Origin: Pseudomonadota bacterium | Lineage (GTDB): Bacteria; Pseudomonadota; Alphaproteobacteria; Caulobacterales; Caulobacteraceae | Assembly: GCA_963205025.1 (NCBI GenBank) | Contig: CAUJHO010000020.1 | Span: 1 to 42,878 of the forward strand | Reading direction: 5' to 3' | DNA length: 42,878 bases | Shown here: positions 24,214-31,538 of the stretch, one piece after another | How the letters are laid out: the number at the start of each line of letters is the position of its first letter | Numbering within the stretch: the first letter of the stretch is position 1 | Notes under the pieces: model-generated | Database searches by the model: none | The model's input: the letters and a program-made list of their open reading frames with translations, nothing else | Told to the model about the DNA's origin: nothing | Program-made: the position numbers and the translations under genes

Positions 24214-26010
24214 GTGACGACGACTGCCGCTGCCGCTGCCGCTTCGAGCCGACGCGCCGACCTGGACTGGATCCGGGTGGCGGCGTTCGGCCTGTTGATC
24301 CTGTTCCATACGGCGCTCGTCTATTCGCCGTACGACTGGCACATCCAGTCCGAGCACCGTCTCAGCTGGATGCCCCAGCTCCTGACCCTGACCGGGCCGT
24401 GGCGGCTGACGCTGCTGTTTTTGGTGTCGGGTGCCGCCATCAGCTTTATGACCACGCGCCGGACCCCCGGCGAGGTGCTGCAGGCCCGCATCGAGCGTCT
24501 CGGCCCGCCGCTTCTGATGGGGGTGCTGCTGCTGGTGCCGATCCAGTCCTGGATCGAAGCCATGGACAATGGGGCCTGGGGCACCGACTACCTCGGCTGG
24601 CTCGGCCATGAGTTCGGCCCCGAAGGTCTGCTGGACGGCGTGCCGGTCAACCACCTGTGGTTCGTCAACTACATCGCCGTCTATAGCCTGGTCATCGTGG
24701 TGCTGATGCTCAGGCCCGACCTGATCGAGCGTCTGCGCGGCTGGCTCGCGCCCCTGGTCGCCGGGCCGCGCGTGATCTGGGTGCCGCTGCTCTATCTGGT
24801 CGTCATCCGCCTGACCCTCTATCCGCTGTTCGGGGCAACCAACGGCCTGGTCGGCGACTGGTACAACCACGCCCAGTCGCTGGGCGCCTTCCTGTTCGGC
24901 TTCCTCCTGGCCCGGCACGAGCCGTTCTGGCAGGCCCTGGAACAGTACCGCCGCTGGGCCGTCGGCCTGGCCCTGGCGGTGCTGCCGATCCTGGTCTTTC
25001 AGGCCGGATATTTCCCCAACAACGTGATCTATGACGCCTCGAAATTCGCCATCCAGGCGATCTATCAGTGGGCCGTCATCGCCGCCATTCTCGGCTATGG
25101 CAGCCGCTATCTGCGCCGCCGCGACGGACCGGTCCTGCGCTATCTGACCGAGGCCGTCTTCCCGCTGTATCTGGCGCACCAGACGGTTCTGGCCGTGGCC
25201 GTCTGGCTGATCCGCCCCGCCGCCCTGGCACCGGTGCTGGAAGCGACGCTGCTGGCCCTGATCACCTTCGGCGGCAGCTTCCTGATCTATGAGATCGTGC
25301 GACGGGTCGGCTGGCTGCGTCCGGCCTGGGGGCTCAAGCCGTTTGCGCCGGCCCGCCCCCCCCTGCCCTTCTCCGGCCGACGCCGGCTGCTGGTCATCGG
25401 CGCGACCGCGCCGGTCGTGGTCCTGATCGTGTTTCTGATCTCGGTTGCGGCCTATCCCGGCTTTGACCACGCCAGTCAGTACCTGTCCGAACTGGGCGGG
25501 ACCGAGGCCCGCTACCCCCAGATCTTCAACATCGGCGTCTTCCTGTCCGGCGTCATGGCGGCCCTGACGGGCATCGGCTTCGGCTGGGCCATCATGGCCC
25601 TGACCGGCGCGCGCCTGACCGGCCTGATGACCGCCGCCGCCTTCATCCTGGCCGGCTATGGCCTGTCGGCCTCCAGCCTCTATCCCTGGCCGGACCCCCG
25701 CCACATGGTGATTTCCCTGGGCCTCGGCATCCAGATCGCGCCGCTCCTGATGCTGTGGGGCCTGCGCCGCCGCACCGATGTGCCGCGACTGAAGCTGTTC
25801 CTGATCAGTGCCTTCGCGGCGATGGCGGTGCTGACCCTGTTCACCAAACACCTGGTCCTGCCCGGCACCGTCAATGATCTGAATGTCGGCTGGTGGGAAA
25901 CCGCCTATGCCACGGTTCTGATCGGCTGGGCCGGTGTCGCCGCCCTGATGCTCGAACGCGCCGTCCGCGCCGAGGCGGCGCAGCGCGGGTCGGCCACGAC
26001 CCCGGCCTGA
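24214..26010 (+). CDS. Acyltransferase-3 (OpgC-like) fused to a DUF998-like membrane domain
   Basis: 598 residues, polytopic. Residues 1-370 are an acyltransferase-3 domain of the OpgC/OatA superfamily: ADLDWIRVAAFGLLILFHTALVY with the conserved D-x-x-R and H, FLVSGAAISFM, WFVNYIAVYSLVIVVL and YLAHQTVLAVAVWLI. From about 388 a second membrane domain begins (RRLLVIGATAPVVVLIVFLISVAAYPGF). It contains DHASQYLSELGGTEARYPQIFNIGVFLSG, the S-x-x-L-G...N-x-G pattern of DUF998, with about six TM helices. Start is GTG; the only ATG nearby is out of frame. No good Shine-Dalgarno is seen, and a CGAC tetranucleotide is repeated about 3.5 times directly before the start. Likely substituent transfer to periplasmic or surface glycan; substrate unknown. 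Confidence 0.88.
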   Translation: MTTTAAAAAASSRRADLDWIRVAAFGLLILFHTALVYSPYDWHIQSEHRLSWMPQLLTLTGPWRLTLLFLVSGAAISFMTTRRTPGEVLQARIERLGPPLLMGVLLLVPIQSWIEAMDNGAWGTDYLGWLGHEFGPEGLLDGVPVNHLWFVNYIAVYSLVIVVLMLRPDLIERLRGWLAPLVAGPRVIWVPLLYLVVIRLTLYPLFGATNGLVGDWYNHAQSLGAFLFGFLLARHEPFWQALEQYRRWAVGLALAVLPILVFQAGYFPNNVIYDASKFAIQAIYQWAVIAAILGYGSRYLRRRDGPVLRYLTEAVFPLYLAHQTVLAVAVWLIRPAALAPVLEATLLALITFGGSFLIYEIVRRVGWLRPAWGLKPFAPARPPLPFSGRRRLLVIGATAPVVVLIVFLISVAAYPGFDHASQYLSELGGTEARYPQIFNIGVFLSGVMAALTGIGFGWAIMALTGARLTGLMTAAAFILAGYGLSASSLYPWPDPRHMVISLGLGIQIAPLLMLWGLRRRTDVPRLKLFLISAFAAMAVLTLFTKHLVLPGTVNDLNVGWWETAYATVLIGWAGVAALMLERAVRAEAAQRGSATTPA

Positions 26011-26025
26011 AAAAAGTCACCCTTT

Positions 26026-26060
26026 TCACGATTCTGTGATTGCGCCTCACGAAGTCGTGA
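26026..26060. promoter_or_regulatory. Two copies of the TCACG-N4-YGTGA palindrome upstream of opgH
   Basis: TCACGATTCTGTGA (26026-26039) and TCACGAAGTCGTGA (26047-26060) are 21 bp apart, two helical turns, so two dimers could bind the same DNA face. The second is followed by ATGCACATTAGGAC, a possible -10 region. The first contains a GATTC site (GANTC), which would be a CcrM methylation site if the host is a Caulobacterale. Confidence 0.68.
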
Positions 26061-26149
26061 TGCACATTAGGACGACATGCTGCATCGCAGCACAGATCGC
26101 CGTTCCTCCCCGGAAACTAAAGCGGCGATCCTGAGGAAGGGATGATCCG

Positions 26150-28060
26150 GTGATGGTCGATTTGGCGACCCGAGTGGACGCGGACGCGCGCGAGGTTGAG
26201 GGCTTCGACCCGCAACCCTGGCTGCCGGCCGAAGCCCCGCTGGCCATGCCGCGCCAGTCGCTCGAGGTCGCCCCGCGCGCGCCGGTCGATCCCCTGCCGA
26301 CCTCGCCGGAAACCGTGTCCCGCCGCCGCTGGACCCTGCTGATCTGTACCCTGACGCTGTCGGCCCTGGCCCTGATCGCGCCGGTCGTCACCTGCGCTCG
26401 CTTTAGCTTCACCGCCCTGGAAGTCTTCGGCCTGGTCTGTCTGGCCGGCCTGCTGACGGCCATGTCGTGCTGGTTCACCTCGGCCTGCATGGGCCTGTGG
26501 GTCCTGGCCACCGACCGCGAACAGCAGGACCTGGCCTTCGCTGCCCGCCCCGACATCCCGATGAGCCGCACCGCCATCCTGATGCCGGTCTATAATGAAG
26601 ACGCCGACGCCTCCTTCGCGCGGCTGGCCCATCTGGATGCGTCCCTGGCCCGGCTCGGGGCCTCGGCGGCCTTTGACTTCTTCGTCCTGTCCGACACCAA
26701 CAAGTCCGCCGCCGCCGCCCATGAGACGGCGGTTTACGTCACCCAGCGGGCCCGCTTCGCCAGCCGCCTGTTCTATCGCCGGCGCATGGCCAACACCGAG
26801 CACAAGGCCGGCAACCTGGGTGACTGGGTGCGCCGCTTCGGGGCCGCCTATGAGCAGATGGTCGTGCTCGACGCCGATTCGACCATGGCCGGCGAGACGG
26901 TCCTGCGCCTCGTCGATGCGATGGAGATGAATCCGCGCATCGGCCTGATCCAGACCACCCCGACCATCATCAAGGCCTCGACCCTGTTCGCGCGCGTCTC
27001 ACAGTTTTCGGTGCGCCTGTACGGCCGTGTCGCCGCTGCGGGTCTTGCCTGGTGGACCGGGTCCGACAGCTCCTACTGGGGCCACAACGCCATCATCCGC
27101 ACCCGCGCCTTCGCCGAATGCGCCGGCCTGCCGATCCTGCCGGGCGTCAAGCCGTTCGGCGGCAATGTCCTCAGCCACGACGTCGTCGAAGCCGCCATGC
27201 TGCGCCGCGCCGGCTGGGCCGTGCATGTCACCGCCGCCCTGGACGGGTCGTGTGAGGAAACCCCGCCGACCATCACCGACTTCATCCGCCGTGAGCACCG
27301 CTGGTGTCAGGGCAACCTCCAGCACCTCAAGCTGGTCGGGGCCGCCGGTCTGCATCCCATGAGCCGCCTGCAGCTGATCCTGGGCTGCGCCGCCTATCTG
27401 GCCTCGCCCCTGTGGCTGGCCTCGCTGGCGACCGGCCTGGCCATCCAGCTCGGCTATCCGATCGACTGGGGCAGCTGGTGGTATGTGCTGAACCCCGAAT
27501 TCACCGCCTTCACCCTGGCGTCCCTGTTCGCGGCGATCCTGCTCATCGGTCCCAAGGTGATGGGCGCGGCCCTGGTGCTCAGTCGGCCGGCCGAGCTACG
27601 CGCCTTCGGGGGCGCGACCCAGCTGACCAAGGGCGTCCTGTCCGAGGTCGCCGTCTCGGCCATCCTCGCGCCGATCCTGATGGTCGCCAACACCCACGCC
27701 GTGCTCCAGATCGTGCGCGGCCAGGACGCCGGCTGGCAGGTGCAACAGCGAGACGCCGACGGCCTCACCCTGGCCGATGCCTTCAAGTCGATGCGCTGGC
27801 AGATGGTGGTGGGTGTCTGTTTCGTCATCGCCCTGGCCTTCCGCCCGGACCTGTCGATGTTCTTCGCGCCGATCGTGCTGCCGCTCCTGGCCTCGCCCTG
27901 GATCGCCATGTGGACCTCGCGCCGCCGTGCCGGTGACGCCTTTGCCGCACGCGGCTGGATGATCATCCCCGAAGAGGACGGCTCGGTCGCCGTCGCCGCC
28001 CTGCCGCCGGCCCGTCCGGGCTCTGAGCCGGCCCGCCGTCCGGTCGCCCAGCCGGCCTGA
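26150..28060 (+). CDS. opgH: Periplasmic glucan glucosyltransferase OpgH (MdoH)
   Basis: 636 residues. Inner-membrane GT2 enzyme that builds the beta-glucan backbone of osmoregulated periplasmic glucans from UDP-glucose. An N-terminal Pro-rich cytoplasmic tail is followed by two TM helices (about 60-125). The GT domain has ILMPVYNED, FVLSDTNKS, the D-x-D in VVLDADSTM (about 240) and SYWGHNAIIR. The acceptor-site SHDVVEAAMLRRAG and the motif RREHRWCQGNLQH (about 380-392) follow. C-terminal TM helices begin near 410. E. coli OpgH is longer (847 residues). GTG 26150 is used, nine bases after AGGAAGG; ATG 26153 is equally possible. No opgG or opgD is in the window. Confidence 0.94.
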   Translation: MMVDLATRVDADAREVEGFDPQPWLPAEAPLAMPRQSLEVAPRAPVDPLPTSPETVSRRRWTLLICTLTLSALALIAPVVTCARFSFTALEVFGLVCLAGLLTAMSCWFTSACMGLWVLATDREQQDLAFAARPDIPMSRTAILMPVYNEDADASFARLAHLDASLARLGASAAFDFFVLSDTNKSAAAAHETAVYVTQRARFASRLFYRRRMANTEHKAGNLGDWVRRFGAAYEQMVVLDADSTMAGETVLRLVDAMEMNPRIGLIQTTPTIIKASTLFARVSQFSVRLYGRVAAAGLAWWTGSDSSYWGHNAIIRTRAFAECAGLPILPGVKPFGGNVLSHDVVEAAMLRRAGWAVHVTAALDGSCEETPPTITDFIRREHRWCQGNLQHLKLVGAAGLHPMSRLQLILGCAAYLASPLWLASLATGLAIQLGYPIDWGSWWYVLNPEFTAFTLASLFAAILLIGPKVMGAALVLSRPAELRAFGGATQLTKGVLSEVAVSAILAPILMVANTHAVLQIVRGQDAGWQVQQRDADGLTLADAFKSMRWQMVVGVCFVIALAFRPDLSMFFAPIVLPLLASPWIAMWTSRRRAGDAFAARGWMIIPEEDGSVAVAALPPARPGSEPARRPVAQPA

Positions 28061-28195
28061 GCACAGGTCTGCGGCCTCGCATCCGGGTCACCGCCCGGAC
28101 CGGAATGACCGGCGGGTCGCCTCAAACGGGTGCCGCCTTGGCACGCCGGCACCGTGTGGTTAACCCTCGGGCCCTGAGAGCTCGGGGGGGCGTTC

Positions 28196-28939
28196 ATGGA
28201 CTCATGGATCGAGGCGTTTCACAGCATCGCTGCGGTCGTCGAGCCGCTTTTCGACCTGGCGTATGACGCGCTTTGGTCTCTCGCGGCCCAGCGCATCTAC
28301 CTGCTCGAAACCGCCGTCGCCCTGTTGGCGGTCAGTCTCTATGGAGCCTTCCGGGCTGACCGGTGGGCGGACGACAACATCAAGGACGCAACCGTCGAGA
28401 TACCCAGAGCCTTCCTGGGGCCGACGGTCACGCTCGGGGGCTCCTTCGACAGACAGCAGGCCGATATCCGCAATCGCGCCAGGCCGCTGCGCCAGAAGGC
28501 CGCCCTGTCATTCCTGGCCAGCCTTCTGGCCGGGGTCGTTGTCCCGACCGGGATGCTGATCGCGGCGACTCAATACTACAGCTGGCTTGACCCCGGCGCG
28601 GCCCACCTTCTGGGTTCAGCCGGCGAACCCCTCTCCAACCCGACCTGGACGCAGACGCTCCTGTTTGCCGGCGATCAGACGTTTCGGGGCGGGGTTTTCG
28701 ATCTGATGGAAGTCTTCGACTGGACGATCACACCGCTCGACAACAATCCGGCGAACCCTGCTTTCACGACAGGCGTGTTCGTCCATCACCTGTTCATCGA
28801 GGCCTTCATCTTTTCCGGCGTGGGCCTGTTCGCGCTTAGCCTGTGGCGAATCCGACGGCTGGTCCGGCAGACCCTGGCCAACCATCGGGCCAAACACGAA
28901 GCCGCCGTCGCAGCCAAGCTAGCGAAGACACCTGCCTAG
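28196..28939 (+). CDS. Membrane protein of unknown function
   Basis: 247 residues with about three TM segments: RIYLLETAVALLAVSLYGAF, FLASLLAGVVVPTGMLIAAT and FIEAFIFSGVGLFALSLWRI. A cytoplasmic-looking charged stretch lies between the first two (DRWADDNIKDATVEIPRAF and FDRQQADIRNRARPLRQKAA). The C-terminus is basic and alanine-rich. I do not recognise a family. Codon use is slightly less GC-biased than its neighbours. It follows opgH after 135 bp that contain no TCACG box, so it is probably a separate unit. Confidence 0.75.
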   Translation: MDSWIEAFHSIAAVVEPLFDLAYDALWSLAAQRIYLLETAVALLAVSLYGAFRADRWADDNIKDATVEIPRAFLGPTVTLGGSFDRQQADIRNRARPLRQKAALSFLASLLAGVVVPTGMLIAATQYYSWLDPGAAHLLGSAGEPLSNPTWTQTLLFAGDQTFRGGVFDLMEVFDWTITPLDNNPANPAFTTGVFVHHLFIEAFIFSGVGLFALSLWRIRRLVRQTLANHRAKHEAAVAAKLAKTPA

Positions 28940-28968
28940 GCCAGGCGGCCATGGCCCACCGGGACGCG

Positions 28969-29028
28969 GGACCGGGCCAGGCCGGTCCATCGCGCGCGCG
29001 GCGCTTGCCCGCAACGCAGCGGGCAAGC
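28969..29028. repeat. Two adjacent perfect hairpins in the gap before the DoxX-like gene
   Basis: GGACCGG and CCGGTCC (28969-28988) are separated by six bases. GCTTGCCCGC and GCGGGCAAGC (29003-29028) flank AACGCA, a perfect 10-bp stem. No T-run follows on either strand, so these are not standard intrinsic terminators. They may be an mRNA structure or a repeat element. The 226-bp gap holds no other supported feature. Confidence 0.5.
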
Positions 29029-29165
29029 AGACGGGAGAGGTGCCGCTGTTCACTCCCGCCCGCCCATCACCTCGTGCCCAGGCCCAGGCCGGCGTGGCGC
29101 GGCCCCTTGACGCCTCTGTGGCCAGATCGTTTTCTGCCGGCCCCCAGCCGCACAGGACCCCGCCC

Positions 29166-29588
29166 ATGACCGGCCCCCTCTTCGGCTCCCCCGCGCCAGC
29201 CACCCGTGCGGCCCAGGGCCTTGAGCTGGTGCGGATCGTCACCGCGCTTCTGATCCTGATCCACGGCGTCTATCGCGCCCTGACCGGCGGCGTCGTGCCC
29301 TTCGGCGACTGGCTCGACGGCCTGGGCTTTCCCCAGGGCGTCGCCTGGGCCACGGCCGTCACGGCGCTGGAGTGGATCGGACCGGTGCTGATCCTGACCC
29401 GGCGCTGGGTCTTCTGGGTCTGTCTGGCGCACATGGGGGTGCTGGCGCTGGGCCTGGTGCTGGTCCACCTGCCCTTCGGCTGGTTCGTCGTCGGGGCCGG
29501 ACGCAACGGCGTGGAATACAGCGTCCTCTTGCTGACCTGTCTGGCCGCGACCGCCTGGGCCTATCGCCCGACGCGCGCCCCGGCCTGA
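29166..29588 (+). CDS. DoxX-like small membrane protein
   Basis: 140 residues with four TM segments: GLELVRIVTALLILIHGVYRAL, VAWATAVTALEWIGPVLIL, WVFWVCLAHMGVLALGLVLVHL and YSVLLLTCLAATAWAY. The pattern of R-x-x-x-A-x-x-x-x-x-H-G early in TM1 and a short F/W-rich loop resembles the DoxX superfamily. The ATG at 29166 gives a normal N-terminus; an upstream in-frame GTG (29040) would add a low-complexity Arg/Pro segment and is rejected. It converges on the DUF885 gene, with stops seven bases apart. Function unknown. Confidence 0.75.
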   Translation: MTGPLFGSPAPATRAAQGLELVRIVTALLILIHGVYRALTGGVVPFGDWLDGLGFPQGVAWATAVTALEWIGPVLILTRRWVFWVCLAHMGVLALGLVLVHLPFGWFVVGAGRNGVEYSVLLLTCLAATAWAYRPTRAPA

Positions 29589-29595
29589 CCCCCAC

Positions 29596-31428
29596 CTAGC
29601 TCCGGCTCGCCACCCACTGGTCGATCACCCGGCCCAGCACATCCAGCGGCATGGCCCCGCCGTCGAGCACGGTGGAGTGGAAGCCCTTGATGTCGAAGCG
29701 CTCGCCCAGCCGGGCGCGGGCCTGGGTCCGCATCCGGTCCATCTCGATCTGGCCGATCTTGTAGCCACAGGCCTGACCTGGCCAGACACAGTAGCGCTCG
29801 CACTCGCTCTCGGCGGCTCCGGGGGCCAGGCCGACCGTCTCGATCATGTAGCTGATCGCCTGTTCGCGGCTCCAGCCCTGGGCGTGGATGCCGGTGTCGA
29901 TGACGATGCGCGCCGCCCGGTACAGGAACGACTGGTGGAAGCCCAGCATCCCCTCGGGGAAGGCGTCATACATCCCCAGCTCGGACGCCAGCTGCTCGGC
30001 ATAGAGGCCCCAGCCCTCGCCATAGGCGTTGAAGCCCATGACCTTGAGCAGCAGGGGCGTATCGGTCGCCTCCAGCGCCAGCGATCCCTGCAGGTGATGG
30101 CCCGGCAGGCTCTCGTGGTAGGTCAGGGTCGGCAGCGCCCACTTCGGCCAGATCGCCGTGTCATGCAGGTTGATGTAATAGGCCCCCGGTCGCGACCCAT
30201 CCAGCGAGCCGGACTGGGCATAGCCGCGCGGCGCCCCCAGCTCGATTGCCGGCGGCACACGCCTGACCTCGACCCGTGCCCGGGGCATGCGCGCGAACAC
30301 CTCCGGCATCCGCGCCGTCACAGCTTCGACCTGACGGTTCAGGTCGGCCAGCAGCTCGGCCCGTCCCTCGTCCGTGTTCGGATAGAGCCAGGCCGGATCC
30401 TGGCCGAAGGCCGTCAGCCGCGCCCCGACCGACCCTTGGGTATAACCTTTTGCCACGAGCAGGGGATGGGCCTGGGCCTGGATCGCCGCCACCTGTTCCA
30501 GCCCAAGCTGGTGCGCCTCCTGCGGGCTGAGCCCCGTCGAGGTCTGGAACCTCAGACACATGTCGTAATAGCGCTCGCCGTCGCGCCGGGATCCGATGCC
30601 GGCGTCGTGGACGGCCTGGGGCCGGTGCCGGGTCAGGAAGTCGATCTGCTGATCCAGGGCGGCCGCCACCGCTCCGCTGGCGATCTGTCCGGCCCGCCCC
30701 GACCAGTCGCCCGCGACCCCGGCCTCGCCGGTCTTGCGGACCAGCGGCTGTACCAGCATGGCCTCCAGGTTGCCGCGCAGGGCCCGAACCTGGGTCAGGG
30801 CCTTGTCCATGATGAAGTCGGGCGGCAGGATCCGGTAATCCGAGGCATCGGCGCGGGCGCGCTCGGCCTCATGGCCCAGGCCTTCGGCAAAGCCCTGAAG
30901 CCGCGCCAGATAGGCCTCGGCGTCGGCCGCCGTGGCGATCGAATGCTGGTTGTCGAGGAAGTCGGGTACCGACTGATACAGGCCCGTCAGCTGGCTGATG
31001 ACATAGGGACAGGGGTACATGTAGCTGTCGACGCCGCCGAACGGGAAGGCAGCGATCTCGCCGGCCATACCGGCCATCCATTGCACCGTGTCATAGTCGG
31101 ACCGGTCGCGTCCGCTCAGCGTCCCCGCATCGATCCGGGCCAGGGCCGCGCGCCCCTCGGCCAGGGGTTTCAGCACATTCAGCCGGTCGGCATAGGTCCG
31201 GCTGTCGATCTGTGATTTCAGGGCCGCGTGCGCGCCCGTATCCAGCCCCAGGCCGGTCGCGCCGATCGGCGAGGCCACCAGCACCTGCTCGGACAGGGCA
31301 TCGTACAGCGCCCGCGCCTGGTCCCGTGTCGCGCCGCCGGTCACCCCCGGTGTCCCCGCCAGCGTCCCGCATCCGGCCAGCAGCCCGGCCCCGGCGGCCC
31401 CCATCAAGAGATGACGACGATTGAGCAT
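29596..31428 (-). CDS. DUF885 family lipoprotein, putative zinc peptidase (paralog 1)
   Basis: 610 residues starting MLNRRHLLMGAAGAGLLAGC: an RR-containing signal with lipobox LAGC, so likely a Tat- or Sec-exported lipoprotein. The metal-site motif HESLPGHH is at residues 438-445 and a glutamate follows in GFNAYGEGWGLYAEQLASELG, the layout of DUF885 proteins, which resemble metallocarboxypeptidases. ATG 31428 is chosen because upstream codons would precede the signal peptide. It is a paralog of the gene at 33277-35136 (shared blocks include RPGAYYINLHDT, LPTLTYHE and RYCVWPGQAC). It is divergent from the GNAT-nitrilase gene. Confidence 0.9.
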   Translation of the reverse strand: MLNRRHLLMGAAGAGLLAGCGTLAGTPGVTGGATRDQARALYDALSEQVLVASPIGATGLGLDTGAHAALKSQIDSRTYADRLNVLKPLAEGRAALARIDAGTLSGRDRSDYDTVQWMAGMAGEIAAFPFGGVDSYMYPCPYVISQLTGLYQSVPDFLDNQHSIATAADAEAYLARLQGFAEGLGHEAERARADASDYRILPPDFIMDKALTQVRALRGNLEAMLVQPLVRKTGEAGVAGDWSGRAGQIASGAVAAALDQQIDFLTRHRPQAVHDAGIGSRRDGERYYDMCLRFQTSTGLSPQEAHQLGLEQVAAIQAQAHPLLVAKGYTQGSVGARLTAFGQDPAWLYPNTDEGRAELLADLNRQVEAVTARMPEVFARMPRARVEVRRVPPAIELGAPRGYAQSGSLDGSRPGAYYINLHDTAIWPKWALPTLTYHESLPGHHLQGSLALEATDTPLLLKVMGFNAYGEGWGLYAEQLASELGMYDAFPEGMLGFHQSFLYRAARIVIDTGIHAQGWSREQAISYMIETVGLAPGAAESECERYCVWPGQACGYKIGQIEMDRMRTQARARLGERFDIKGFHSTVLDGGAMPLDVLGRVIDQWVASRS

Positions 31429-31538
31429 GGCGTGAATCCTCCTGAGACCGACCGCGAATAGAGCGGTCCACCCCTCGCCTGGCAAGCGCGGGGTGATTTT
31501 AGGTTGATCCCAAGCGTGGCTTGCGCGTTACCACCCCC

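Noticed and set aside
24157-25851. 564-codon minus-strand frame opposite the acyltransferase fusion
   Set aside because: Gln/Arg/Asp-rich nonsense pattern; the plus strand gives a clean polytopic membrane protein.
29677-31215. 512-codon plus-strand frame opposite DUF885 paralog 1
   Set aside because: Same reason: no domain, and the minus strand is a clear DUF885 lipoprotein.
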